From Sarcomyxa edulis (lineage: Eukaryota; Basidiomycota; Agaricomycetes; Agaricales; Mycenaceae), in assembly GCA_009761415.1 (NCBI GenBank), contig QUOL01000010.1, positions 1,116,001 to 1,180,000 on the forward strand: a DNA stretch of 64,000 nt, read 5' to 3'. The number at the start of each line of letters is the position of its first letter. The stretch's first letter is position 1. Under the pieces are notes generated by a model that worked only from the letters and a program-made list of their open reading frames with translations, did no database searches and was not told the DNA's origin. The position numbers and the translations under genes were made by a program. Below, one piece after another: positions 49,167-59,326 of the stretch.

Positions 49167-52100
49167 TTAGCGGTAGTTGTCTAGATGAGCAGTTGATTGA
49201 GTATATATGTTTGGAAAGAAGTATGTGTATAACTCACAGCGAAGCCACTCAGGGTCCTACTGGAGTGGTATGAAGACAAGCCCTTGAAGGACCTCGAGGA
49301 CGAACCGAGGGTTGCGGCATGAGCCGATGAGCTGTTGGGTGTCGTAGGACCTGCAGTAGCCGTCGTTCTAGACCCCCGAGCTGTAAGAGGTGTAGGTGCA
49401 CTGATCTGCGACTTCTTCGGAGTTTCAGTCAACTGTTTGGTCCGGCTACTGGTAACGGTGGGGGCCGATAACAACGACTTCGATGTGCTGGACGGCGTAC
49501 TCGTTGGTTTGGGCCGTCTTCCACCAGCGACGAAGGGGTGTCGCATGGCAGCTTGCGGTTTAATCCGTCGTTCAGGATCCCAGACAAGACATTTCGCAAT
49601 GAAGTCAACAAACTCTTCATCGTTACACCTGAGAACCTGCGCAAGCGTCTTAGTTCCTGGTCGGCGTCTACGCCCCTTAGAATTGACAACTGCGCGAGGA
49701 GCTCCGTTGGGATCTGCATTGAACCAGATTGAATAAACGTGTGTGGCACAGGTAGAAATGTCTTACCGAAAAATAGCTTTTTCCGAGAGCTGCGGTTCAC
49801 GAACTCTTTGTCTGGGACTCCCAAGACCTCCATGATACAGGATAGTTGCTCCTGTTCATTTTCGCCAGGAAAGATGGGAAAGCCGGTGTACAACTCCGCC
49901 AGGATACAACCCAGACTCCACATATCAATGGCCATGTGGTAATTCATACCGAGTATGACTTCAGGAGATCGATAGAATCGACTTTGGATATAAGTGTAGA
50001 CTGCCACTGACATAAGTGATGAACGGTCGAAGTAGACAACAGCGAAACGTACTTTTCTCGTGCTCGAAACAACTGCTACCAAAGTCAATGACTTTGATCG
50101 CACTCTTCGCGGGATGTCGCAGTAAGACATTCTAAAGCAGATTTGAATAAATAGGATATCAGGATGATAGGTGGGACCAACCTCGGGTTTCAGATCGCAA
50201 TGTACGATACGATGATGCCGCATTAGAGATAATGACGCGAGCATCTGACTTGTAAAGCGACGTATCAATGCTGTAGTGAAGCCCACGAAGCCGTTGGCCT
50301 TGATCAATTCATAAAGATTGATACTTAGAAGCTCCATTGCAATGCAGAGATGATTGCGGAAATAAAAGTGCTCCGTCATCTTGATGACGTGATGTTTTTC
50401 TTCCGAGTCCTGCGCGAGACGCGTCAAGAATTGTAGACATCAGAGAAACAGGTATCTTACCCATTTGCGAAGGTTGTCCAGGATCTTGATTTCTACCAGA
50501 GCCTGGTGATGGAATCGCTTTTTGTTCCGTATAATTTTAATGGCCACGGACTCTCCAGTGCAATGGTCTCGACAATGCAATACTTGCCCAAATGATCCTT
50601 TACCAAGCGTATCTATAACCTCATAACGGTATGCGAGATGGTCGTGGTTGATGACAAGGTAGTCTCCCCGATCATCATCGTAACCGTAGTTGTTCGTCGA
50701 GTTATCAGGGGTCGCCGGCTTCTTCTGACTTCGGGCACCAATGCAGTAGACCGATGGATAGTCGAGTATCTCTTTACGTTCATACTCAGACAGATATTGA
50801 TTCTGACTGCTCTTGAGAACGGCTGAGGTATATCCGTCAGTACGAAAGTTCAGAAAGGCAAGGCAATTTACTTACTGGCTGGCGACGCTGGGGTCCCTGG
50901 TAGTATGGGTTCTGGGAAGCGCAAAAGTTGATCCAATTCTTCTTGCGTTGCACCAGTGGCCATCTTTTTCGCTTGCTGTCTCCGAATGTAGTGCAGCATT
51001 TCCTCGTCACCCATCACTTCCTCCTCGTCTACCGGACTTGGTACTGGAGAAGGAGCGGATAGAGATTGTTGACTTGAAGATGGGGAACCCATGGCCTGGT
51101 GGATGTTCTGCGCAGAGGAAGCATTTGAAGACCTACTAGAGGGGACAGAGATCTTCGGGCTAAGGAGCTTGAGACCTTTCGATGGGGAAAGAGCAGAGAA
51201 TCGATGGTGGGCCTCAGGGGGGGCAGCCGACGAGACGGATGCCACAGAGCCTGTCGAGGACTTCCGAAGACCGGTGAAGGATATAGAGTCGCGATTAGCT
51301 TTACGAGGCAAGATGCTTGCCGACGAGTTAGCAGCAGATGTTTGACGGGGAACGCGCGAGGTAGTCGCTAGAGATTGAGAGGCCTGTACGGAAGACTGCC
51401 GTGTCGGCCCAGCTTTAGGAGTTTCTCCATCGCCATTGTCCATGACACCAAATTCGTTCATCGAGGCCTCATCTTGTAAGGGCGAAGGATCTCTCGAGGA
51501 AGCCGCGAGGCCACTAATATTGACGCTTGCCCGACGGCTGGCTGCCGTAGGCAACGTGTTCTTCAAAGGAGGAGATGCAACTGCCGAAGTCCTGCTTGAG
51601 ATGCGAGGGATCTTCGTAGGCGTTTCCTTCGGGTTTCCCGATGTAGAATTCATGAGAGACGAAGGAGGAGGATCCTTGACTTCTTTTGATACCTGTGAAC
51701 TAATAGTACCTACAGAAGGTGATCCCGCAATAGTGGGTAATTGATTGCGGCCTCGAAGGGATGCATCCGACTGCTTCTGCATCGAACTGACGGTTTGCGA
51801 AGTAAGCCGAGATGAAGAAGTAGTACGGGGGGTATGTGGTGCAACAACATTCGAGGTTGTGGGTGATGGCTTCAATCTAGCAACTCGTCTAGCCGTTGCT
51901 GGTTCCAAGGCAGACATCTGCATTGGGGGTAAATTCTGGGGTGACGGTGATTTTACCTTTCGCGGTTCAGCAGAAGACAGAGTCTGCTAAACGTAATTAG
52001 TTTATCGGAGAGGTCAGAAGCAAATGACAATACGTGCCTTGCCCCGCTTTCTCCCCATAAGTACCGAGATCCTGCTCTCGCTCCGATCCTTATCCTCTTT

Positions 52101-55100
52101 CTTCTGTCTCTCCTTCTCAATCTTTTTCTCCTTCTCTCGCTCAGCATCGTTGACGCGTTGACGCTCTTTAGCATCCTTCGAGTCCGAGTGCAGGCTCCTC
52201 CTCGAGCTTGAGCCCTTCAGCAAGGAAGGAAGACCTAAGCTAAGGACGGAAGATTTTTTCTGTGCCGAACCAGGAACAGAAGATGAAGGTGGATTGTGAC
52301 TACTTTGAGGAGAATTGCTTGCCTTGAACCTGGGCGTTGTAGAAGACATGTTACCAGTAGAAAGAGTAGGGGATACAGCAGTTGTAGAAGGTGGAACTTG
52401 CATAGATTGGGAGGATGAACGGCGGAAGAACGGGATGGACGAAGGCGTGAGACGTTTTGAGGATTGCCCACGACGTACAGAAGACGTAGGACTGAGAGGC
52501 CCTGCTTGAGGAGCGAGTGCAGAGGTAGTGTGGTTTGTACTCGCACTGGAACTTGTCCCCGAGCGACTCGGAACCGCATCTGGTGTTCTTGAGGTTGCGA
52601 CCGATGGGATGCTAGGAGATTTTGGAGCACGGGTGGAACCTACAGAGGACAGAGACGCCAATGAAGCAGCAGATCCCATAGCATCTGGATTTGTGGGCGA
52701 CCAATGACTACCTGCAGGTGACAGAGCTTGGTCTTTGGAGGATGTCTTGCGGATTTGATGTCCAAATGTGACCGACCGCGGGCTGAGAGGGAAGCCAGAT
52801 TTCTGACTACCAGACGAAGGAGAGCTAGAAAGTTTGATATTCAGAGCATTTGAGAAACTCCATTTTTTCGACGGAGTCTTGAGGACGGCAGGAGCGGACT
52901 CGGAGCCAGAACCAACGCTTGCATAACCAGACAAAGGTTGTTGACTCTGACGATTGCTCTGAGCTTGAGGTAAGGGGGGCGAGGGTTTCGGAGGTGGCGT
53001 AAAAGGCGGAACTTCCAAAGATATGGTACGGTCCGGATCACTCTCGTGGCTACTACGTTTACCCTTGTCATCCGCATTGGCCATCGGCGGGAAGGCAAGA
53101 CTGGTTGACGACGACGGTGGTGATCTGTAAGTCGACAGATCTTTAGGCAATGGCGGCACAGGAGGAACAAGTGCCTCATCCGGGACGTCACCATTCACAG
53201 CCAACGAAGCAACGCGGTCTTTGAGGGACGTGGCATCATTGGAGTGGACACTAGATATGTCACTTCCAGCGCTATTTCGTCTTGCCAAACCAGTTTTCCC
53301 GATGGAGTGCCTACCCGAAGCAGCAGATACAGAAGTTGCACTAGTCGACACCGATGCTGAGTCCCGCGAGCTTGTCGTCGGGGTGCCGGTATATGTCGTG
53401 GACGACGCTGAACCACGCTTCGGGGTGAAACTCGAGCGTGCACTGCTCGTACCAGACTTTTTGGGTGTCTTTTCAGGTGCATTGGGACCACTCTGCTGCT
53501 CGTCGCTGCTACCAAGAGCGCTTCCAACTAAATCAGCGCTTTCTAACAAACCGTCACCAGACGAGAGTCCAAGGCCGACCAATTGGCGATGAGGAAGATC
53601 TTTGTCCTTCGAACTAGTGCTGTCCCGAGCGTTTCCGCTGGCTCTTCGGCTCACTTTCCCGTTCTCGACGCCTACGCCTTCCCACTGGTTTCCTCCCTTC
53701 GAGGGTGGGGTTCCCGGCCGACTGGATCCAGGCCGACCAAAACTCCCGACGCTTGCCCGCGCACGTGCGCTCTTACCGCTGAGGCCGTCTAGTTTTCGAA
53801 GTGCTTCGGCAGTCGCTTCATCATCAAGGCCAGACCATCCCTCCTGGGTTCCACGAAGCAGGGAATGAGCGACATTAGGAGAGGGGTGTGACCCCAAATG
53901 TTCCCTGGAAGACGAAGCAGGCGGGGGAGTATGGGCGCTACTAGTATGCCGTAAGAATTGTTGAATGGAGGACGAGGAAGGAGATGGAGGTAAATGAGAG
54001 AAATCGGTAGTATGAACACGACGGGAATGATTGTTTTCAGCATGGTTAGAGGACGAAGAACTGGCAGACGTCTGTCGAGTGTGCCTCTCCGGAGTAGCTT
54101 TCACTTGCGCTGCAGGCTTCAGACTACTACTGATGGTGAGGCCTATAGTCTCTCTGCGACGCTCTTTGCCTTTTTCACGAGTTCCGGTGCTTGAAGGCGT
54201 ACCAAGACCAAGACTTCGGTGCTTCCTGGCAGATGGTTTTTCATCTCTCCCTCTCTCCTTCGAGAGACTGTTGGACGATGAGCCAGAACGCTTGGCCACG
54301 AGTAGTCCAGATTGATCCATCTCGAATTCATCAGAGGTCCGCTTCTTCGCCTTGCGAACTGGAGGGCTAAATGCGCTCGGAGGGGATTTTGGGTCTGGCG
54401 GGGATCCATTGTCGTCCGATTGAGAGAAATTCCTGGAGTGCTTGGGGAGATCTGGAACTGCACCGTTCGGGTGGCGAGGATACAAGATCTCCTCACCACC
54501 GCTCTCCTCCATAGAAGGTCTCCCGCGCAGTGTGCGTGGTATTGTTGCCAGTGTTGTAGGCTACCAACTATGTTAGACTGTAGATAGTAGAAATTATTGA
54601 TAGAGATACATACCTCATCTTTGCCAGATGATTCACCATCGATTGCTTCAATTGTCCAGGGACTATCCGGTGAATCGTCGTTCTCGATATCTTCGGGCAC
54701 TACAACGTCGAACCCATCATCCGGACTATCGTTTTGGGGGAAAGGAGATTCTTGCTCATGTGTCCTGTCCGGACGCGTCCAACGGGGAGTGGTCAGTTCA
54801 CCGACACCAACAAGGCCTCGTCGATCAATAGCTGCTGGATCTTTTCCTGGAGTAACGGGGTCGCTCATCGGACGTTGCTCAGGGGTAGTACTGATCATCA
54901 TGGGCGTGGTTGGAAGTGGAGGGATGGGAGAATCAGAGGGAGATTGAACTCCAAAGTAGTACGGATCGAGGGACGATGTTGCGGAGGCAGAACGCGATAT
55001 GGGATGTTCCGATTCCGACGTTTCCTCAGCAGGAGATACATGGAAGCTGGGCTTCTGTGAACTAAGATGAGAAACATGATAGTCGGTAGAATTTAAATAA

Positions 55101-55293
55101 AAGTGCGTACTGGATACGCGGAACGACTGGCTACAAGACCACCATTGTCAGCGCGTTCATAGCGAACATCTCCATCAGACGCGGCCTTGATTTCATGATC
55201 TGGAAAATCGAGAGCTGGTGGACGTCCTCTACTCTTGTGTGGGTGTTTGGAGTGCGTAGTTTGGCCAATATGAGGAGATGGAGGCGCGGACAT
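49167..55293 (-). CDS. DYRK-family protein kinase (Pom1-like, class II) with a very long disordered N-terminus
   Basis: The largest gene here. Its start (MSAPPSPHIGQTTHSKHPH) opens about 1200 residues of low-complexity Ser/Pro/Thr-rich sequence. Most of this is one uninterrupted exon of 832 codons (52014-54512). The kinase core begins with the DYRK homology box (LVINHDHLAYRYEV), then LGKGSFGQVLHCRDH and VAIKIIRNKKRFHHQAL. Catalytic HCDLKPENVLL and DFGSSCFE follow, then the activation loop YTYIQSRFYRSPEVILG with the YxY autophosphorylation pair. The C-terminal lobe includes GCILAELYTGFPIFPGENE. The tail is again Ser/Thr-rich. A last intron (49181-49235) is inferred. Such kinases set cell polarity and size in fission yeast (Pom1). 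The orthology to Pom1 rather than other DYRKs is likely but not proved. Confidence 0.9.
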
Positions 55294-55640
55294 TAGAGAA
55301 AACCAGGAAACGTAACGAGTCAGAAGAACAAGAGAAAAGAAAAAAGATAAAAAAGAGGAAAGAAGAGAGAGATAGGATAGAAAGAGAGGATCAAGGAGGA
55401 GTATTTTTTGGGCAGCTGGCCTTGGAGATGGACAGACTGACGAAGAGGTGGTGTTGACGATCTCAGCCCAGTCTCTCACATTCCAATTCACCTCATGTCG
55501 CCACTTTACCGTTGTTTGCTTACGGTGGCAGGGCAACTCAAAATTAAGGCGAGTGGGCAATATATATCAGGTACCAGGTGGGCAGTAGGAAGGTAGGCAA
55601 TGGGTACTAGGTAGGCAGTGGACAATGGGGGCAATGGGTG
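55294..55640. repeat. DYRK leader tract and an imprecise minisatellite
   Basis: Directly upstream of the kinase ATG, the + strand is purine-rich (about 55329-55395), a pyrimidine-rich leader for the leftward gene. At about 55553-55640 an imprecise minisatellite repeats units like GGTAGGCAATGGGTACTA and GGTGGGCAGT three or four times. No gene is seen. Confidence 0.55.
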
Positions 55641-56171
55641 ACTGCGAAAAGATAGGTATAGTATGCAAGTTTGGCCGGAATACATGCAATCGTCTCTACT
55701 GCCCGAGTACTTCCGACAGATCTCCACAATCTAGCTGTCGACATTACGGTTCTCGTCGTTCTCGCTGAAAAGCTAGTAGCAACATTTGAGCTGCCTATGC
55801 TCGCAACAAGGAAGATAGAGAAGGTCCGGCGGTCTTCCGCCCGGGAAGAATGGTCGGCTATCTGCGTTTGAGCGGGCAATGAGAATGGTAGACAGAAGAA
55901 TACTCACAATATATCCTTGTATGTAATTGAGTATAAGGCAACTTGAATCTGCAACACCTGCGCTTGTAAAAAAACCAGGCAAATACACACTTTGAAGTTT
56001 GGGATTTGATGTTTGCTGGGGTAGATATTCACCTTTTTGACCACGAAAAGATGGTAGACGAGAAACCAAAGACGTAGTCCATGACTTTCAAGTGCTGTTC
56101 CGGTCTACGGTTAGCGTCATGCACAGCCCACATAAACGAACCGTTAGTTGATGGGAGCATGTCCAAAGCCA
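55641..56171. other. Intergenic region, no gene seen
   Basis: About 530 bp without a convincing coding frame. Short frames on both strands lack splice-linked partners and protein-like composition. Nothing could be assigned. Confidence 0.4.
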
Positions 56172-57407
56172 TCAGCGCAGCATTGGCCAGAAAGCCTTGA
56201 GAAAGCCTTGCCTCCACGACGGCAGCCCGAAGTTGCCAGACTGTATTGGTAGAAAGGGCACTTGTTGAACGACCAGAGTCCGGGATGGTGAAGATTGTTC
56301 GAATCGTGGCGATGTTGATATCGTAGGCGGGTCATTTTTTGAGACATTCAGAGGAAATATGAGGACATCCTCTTGGCCAGGAAAGACTGCGCGGGGTGTC
56401 GGGAGTAGAGATCCTTTGAAAAGCGGGCGGGTGGATGAAAGAAACAAGTGGCTTAGCCGGATTTGGACGATTGGAACTTCTAAGTCAGAAAACGCGACTC
56501 TCTCCACCGCAGCCAGTAGACATATCTGTCCCCTCGCCATTTTCTGATCATCACCGCGGTCAGACCGCGTAAAAATCCTGGATTTCGACGAAATACGGTG
56601 CCGCCGAATGTATTTGCGAATTTCCTCACGAGATGCGGGAGGAAAGGGGCCACTCGACTCGTAGGAGTCGGATATTCGTGAGTTCGAATTCATGACTATT
56701 CGAAAGTATCTCTGCTTCATCCTAGACGAAGTGGCTATAGCCTCATTCCATAGGCCTATCTTCGTAGCTTCGTCCATCTGATCACAGTCAGCTCCACTAT
56801 CCGGACAATCGACCGTCGCATTGCGATATGCACCGTTAGCCACTGTTGACGTCTCGAGACCAGGAAACGCGTGATTGCCAGTCGTTCGGTCATCGTTATG
56901 TAGAGAGAGATTGCACTCTATAGGCCTCTCTTTGTATTCCTGTCGACTCGATCGGTAGTCTGTTCCACCTATTTGGACGATAGACCCGGACCGTCTCACC
57001 ATACTACGCACCGCGAGCCATAGCTGCCATTTGAGACTGGAAAATGCGCATTTGCTAGTCGTTTGGTCTTCGCTATGAAGAGATATGCCACCTCGAATCA
57101 CATAGCGCGAAAAATCCGCGTCTCGTGCTGCTACATCGATGAGAACGACGAGGGGTCCATCTGGTGTACTTTCTGGGAGAAAGGCTTGGGTATCCTGGTA
57201 ACAAAACGAGTCAGTATAGCTGAGTCTTTTGGCTGCCGATATACGTACCTTGCACGGACGCTTCGTATTCTTACCGAAGTATACCGGACTTGATTGTCTG
57301 CGTATTTCCTTGCGTAGGAAGGCGTATCGAGTGTCGGAACCTCTCCCAGGGCTGCGAGTACTAGTTGTACGCGTATCCCCAAGGAAGATTCCAACTTTTA
57401 CGCTAAA
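56172..57407 (-). CDS. Unrecognised reading frame with internal 59-residue repeats (possible orphan gene, 5' end not found)
   Basis: Two exons can be joined in phase. One is 57249-57407 (FSVKVGIFLGDTRTT... ending NTKRPCK), with an acceptor TGTCAG before it. The other is 56172-57194, entered through a 54-nt GTACGT...ACCAG intron and starting DTQAFLPESTPDGPLVVL. The joined frame is about 394 codons and stop-free. The second exon contains SLHSEDQTTSKCAFSSL and, 59 residues later, SLHNDDRTTGNHAFPGL. Further diverged copies occur (SDRGDDQKMARGQ near residue 180). REEIRKYIRRH resembles LRKEIRRQSS of the upstream exon. No known domain is recognised and no start codon was found, so exons further upstream are expected. 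It could be a real orphan gene or an open frame in a decayed repeat array. Confidence 0.35.
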   Translation of the reverse strand, partial: FSVKVGIFLGDTRTTSTRSPGRGSDTRYAFLRKEIRRQSSPVYFGKNTKRPCKVRISAAKRLSYTDSFCYQDTQAFLPESTPDGPLVVLIDVAARDADFSRYVIRGGISLHSEDQTTSKCAFSSLKWQLWLAVRSMVRRSGSIVQIGGTDYRSSRQEYKERPIECNLSLHNDDRTTGNHAFPGLETSTVANGAYRNATVDCPDSGADCDQMDEATKIGLWNEAIATSSRMKQRYFRIVMNSNSRISDSYESSGPFPPASREEIRKYIRRHRISSKSRIFTRSDRGDDQKMARGQICLLAAVERVAFSDLEVPIVQIRLSHLFLSSTRPLFKGSLLPTPRAVFPGQEDVLIFPLNVSKNDPPTISTSPRFEQSSPSRTLVVQQVPFLPIQSGNFGLPSWRQGFLKAFWPMLR

Positions 57408-58957
57408 CTGACACGATCCGCAAGCCGTATGTCGGGATTATTGAAATGATACGAGGGGAGTATGCTAATGGGTCCCTTCGATACCAAGGTTGTCGCGATC
57501 GTGTCTTTCGTCCTCGTTTTCGTGACTCCGGGGTTTAACTACACAGAGTCGTCTCGTAGGCTTTCTTTCGAACGCGACCGACTGTCTTATACCCTGTCTT
57601 CTCCTGACCCTGTCTTTTCCTCGCCACAGAAAGATTCAGCTTTGTCTGCCGTCAAGTTGTCCTCGAGCTGCTAGATGGAATCCTTGCAGTTCGTCGCAAT
57701 GCTACCAGCGCACGATCTACCGATCCCATTGTATTCCTGTCCGTCAACGAGATTTATGCTCAGATATGCGACGGAGTCTGTCCGCGAGAGTAACGAGATT
57801 GCTGAAATTCCGATATAGTCGCGTAGATGGCGATAGAGAATGGCAGATAAACGATGAACTCGAGGAAGTAATGTCTGGGGCCCTTTTTATGCCAATGCTC
57901 TTCCCCAGTCCTCATCTGGTATAGCCATAGGATTGACCAAGGAAGGAGAGCAGTAGAATGACAAGGGCCTCCTTTGCATGATGAGGAGTGATGGAGATGG
58001 GGAGCATCCCTGCCTTGTCTTGGACAAAATCTGTACCCCAGCATCTTTTCCCGCACTTGTCCATCCCATGACTGCGAGAACTTTCAATCCCAAACCTTGG
58101 CGATGTCGAGAACGTGCAGACCGAAGTTGTCCATCGTTCCTGGAGCTTATTTGACTGGGTCGTGGGGGGCAGGTGGTTTGCGTTGGAGTGCAGACTTGCA
58201 CCCGTACAGACGGAGTCGATACATTCAGTAGTCGAGGTATCTGGCCGATGGAAGATATTGAACAGTTGCTCGTCGATGTTGCCTCGTCGCGGCGAGTCGG
58301 TGTTGTCCCCGATGATACGAGCCGAGGGTCATTTAGCGCCTCGAGAGGAGATATGTCCTAATCTTTCTCTAAAAGTGCTCTATGCATCGGTCTATGTGCA
58401 GATACTACGGAGTTGAGGTCGTCGAACATGCTGATACAGTATCGGGAAGTGTTTCAACCTGCTGGCACGAATTTTTGCCGTTATGAAAGAATATTAATTC
58501 ACTTCAAGTTTCACCCTCAGTTGGGTCTGCTCATTCATCAAGTTTCGTCACTCCATGGTCAAATTTTGGATTTACAAGTTCGTCCAGATATCTACTGATT
58601 ATTTTGCCAACGAAGAGCTGATTTACCCGAAGTTGTACTACTAGTAGCTTAGGTTGTCGCGCGCGGCTTTCGACCGCTTCGAACAAACTGGCTGTGCTAA
58701 AAGCGAGCCATATGTAGCTCGAGCGACCGGGTCGTGCCTGCCCCCAGGTATCTGGATACTTTTTAGCTTTCTACTTACAGATCTCTGGAAGATCCAACTT
58801 CATCGTGCCAGAGATGCCTCCGATCGCCATCGATTTGCGTCCGCGGCGGTTTTTTCTTCGGGACGATGGGCTCCAGTCATAATAATGGCTTACAAACATC
58901 TGGGAATCGCAGGTCTAGTACATTTTTGATGTCGCCCTCTTGGTCGCCGCCAGTCTG
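57408..58957. other. Gene-poor region, no supported gene
   Basis: About 1.5 kb in which only short frames occur on both strands. One plus-strand stretch (58173-58361) has protein-like composition (MEDIEQLLVDVASSRR) but no linked exons. Upstream exons of the orphan frame at 56.2-57.4 kb may lie in the left part. Nothing else could be assigned. Confidence 0.35.
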
Positions 58958-59326
58958 CTAGTCGCCCGCGTCTCGAATATCTACATGAACACCTTCCAGC
59001 GAAACACTGCCCGCCCTGTCTTGCGATGTCTGTTCATGCATCTGAAAAAGTCCGGATTTCAAGGAATTGTGATAAATTGGCGAGATTACAAGAAGTAAAT
59101 GGGTATCGTCAGATTTCGATTTTGGGGTTCTGAGGGTCTTCTGCACCCATGCTCGACGGTGCCGATATACGTAGGACGTCATATCAGAAAGTCATTGGCG
59201 TGTTCGCGATTCGTCGAGTTGGTCGGCTATCATCATCCTGTGATAGAACTGCACGTGCGGGCCTGATTCTAGGCTCGGAGTGGTGTCAGCGGTGGCAAAC
59301 CGCGTCTCGAATATCTACATGAACAC
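58958..59326. repeat. Decayed repeat block with 27-bp direct repeats
   Basis: An identical 27-bp sequence, starting CCGCGTCTCGAATATC, occurs at 58966-58992 and 59300-59326. A diverged copy (CCGCGTCTCGTGCTGCTACA) lies at about 57116 inside the orphan frame. The 58.97 kb copy is followed about 180 bp later by GCCGATATACGTA, which also ends the corresponding interval at 57.24 kb. The block therefore looks like a decayed paralogue of part of the orphan gene. Confidence 0.55.
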
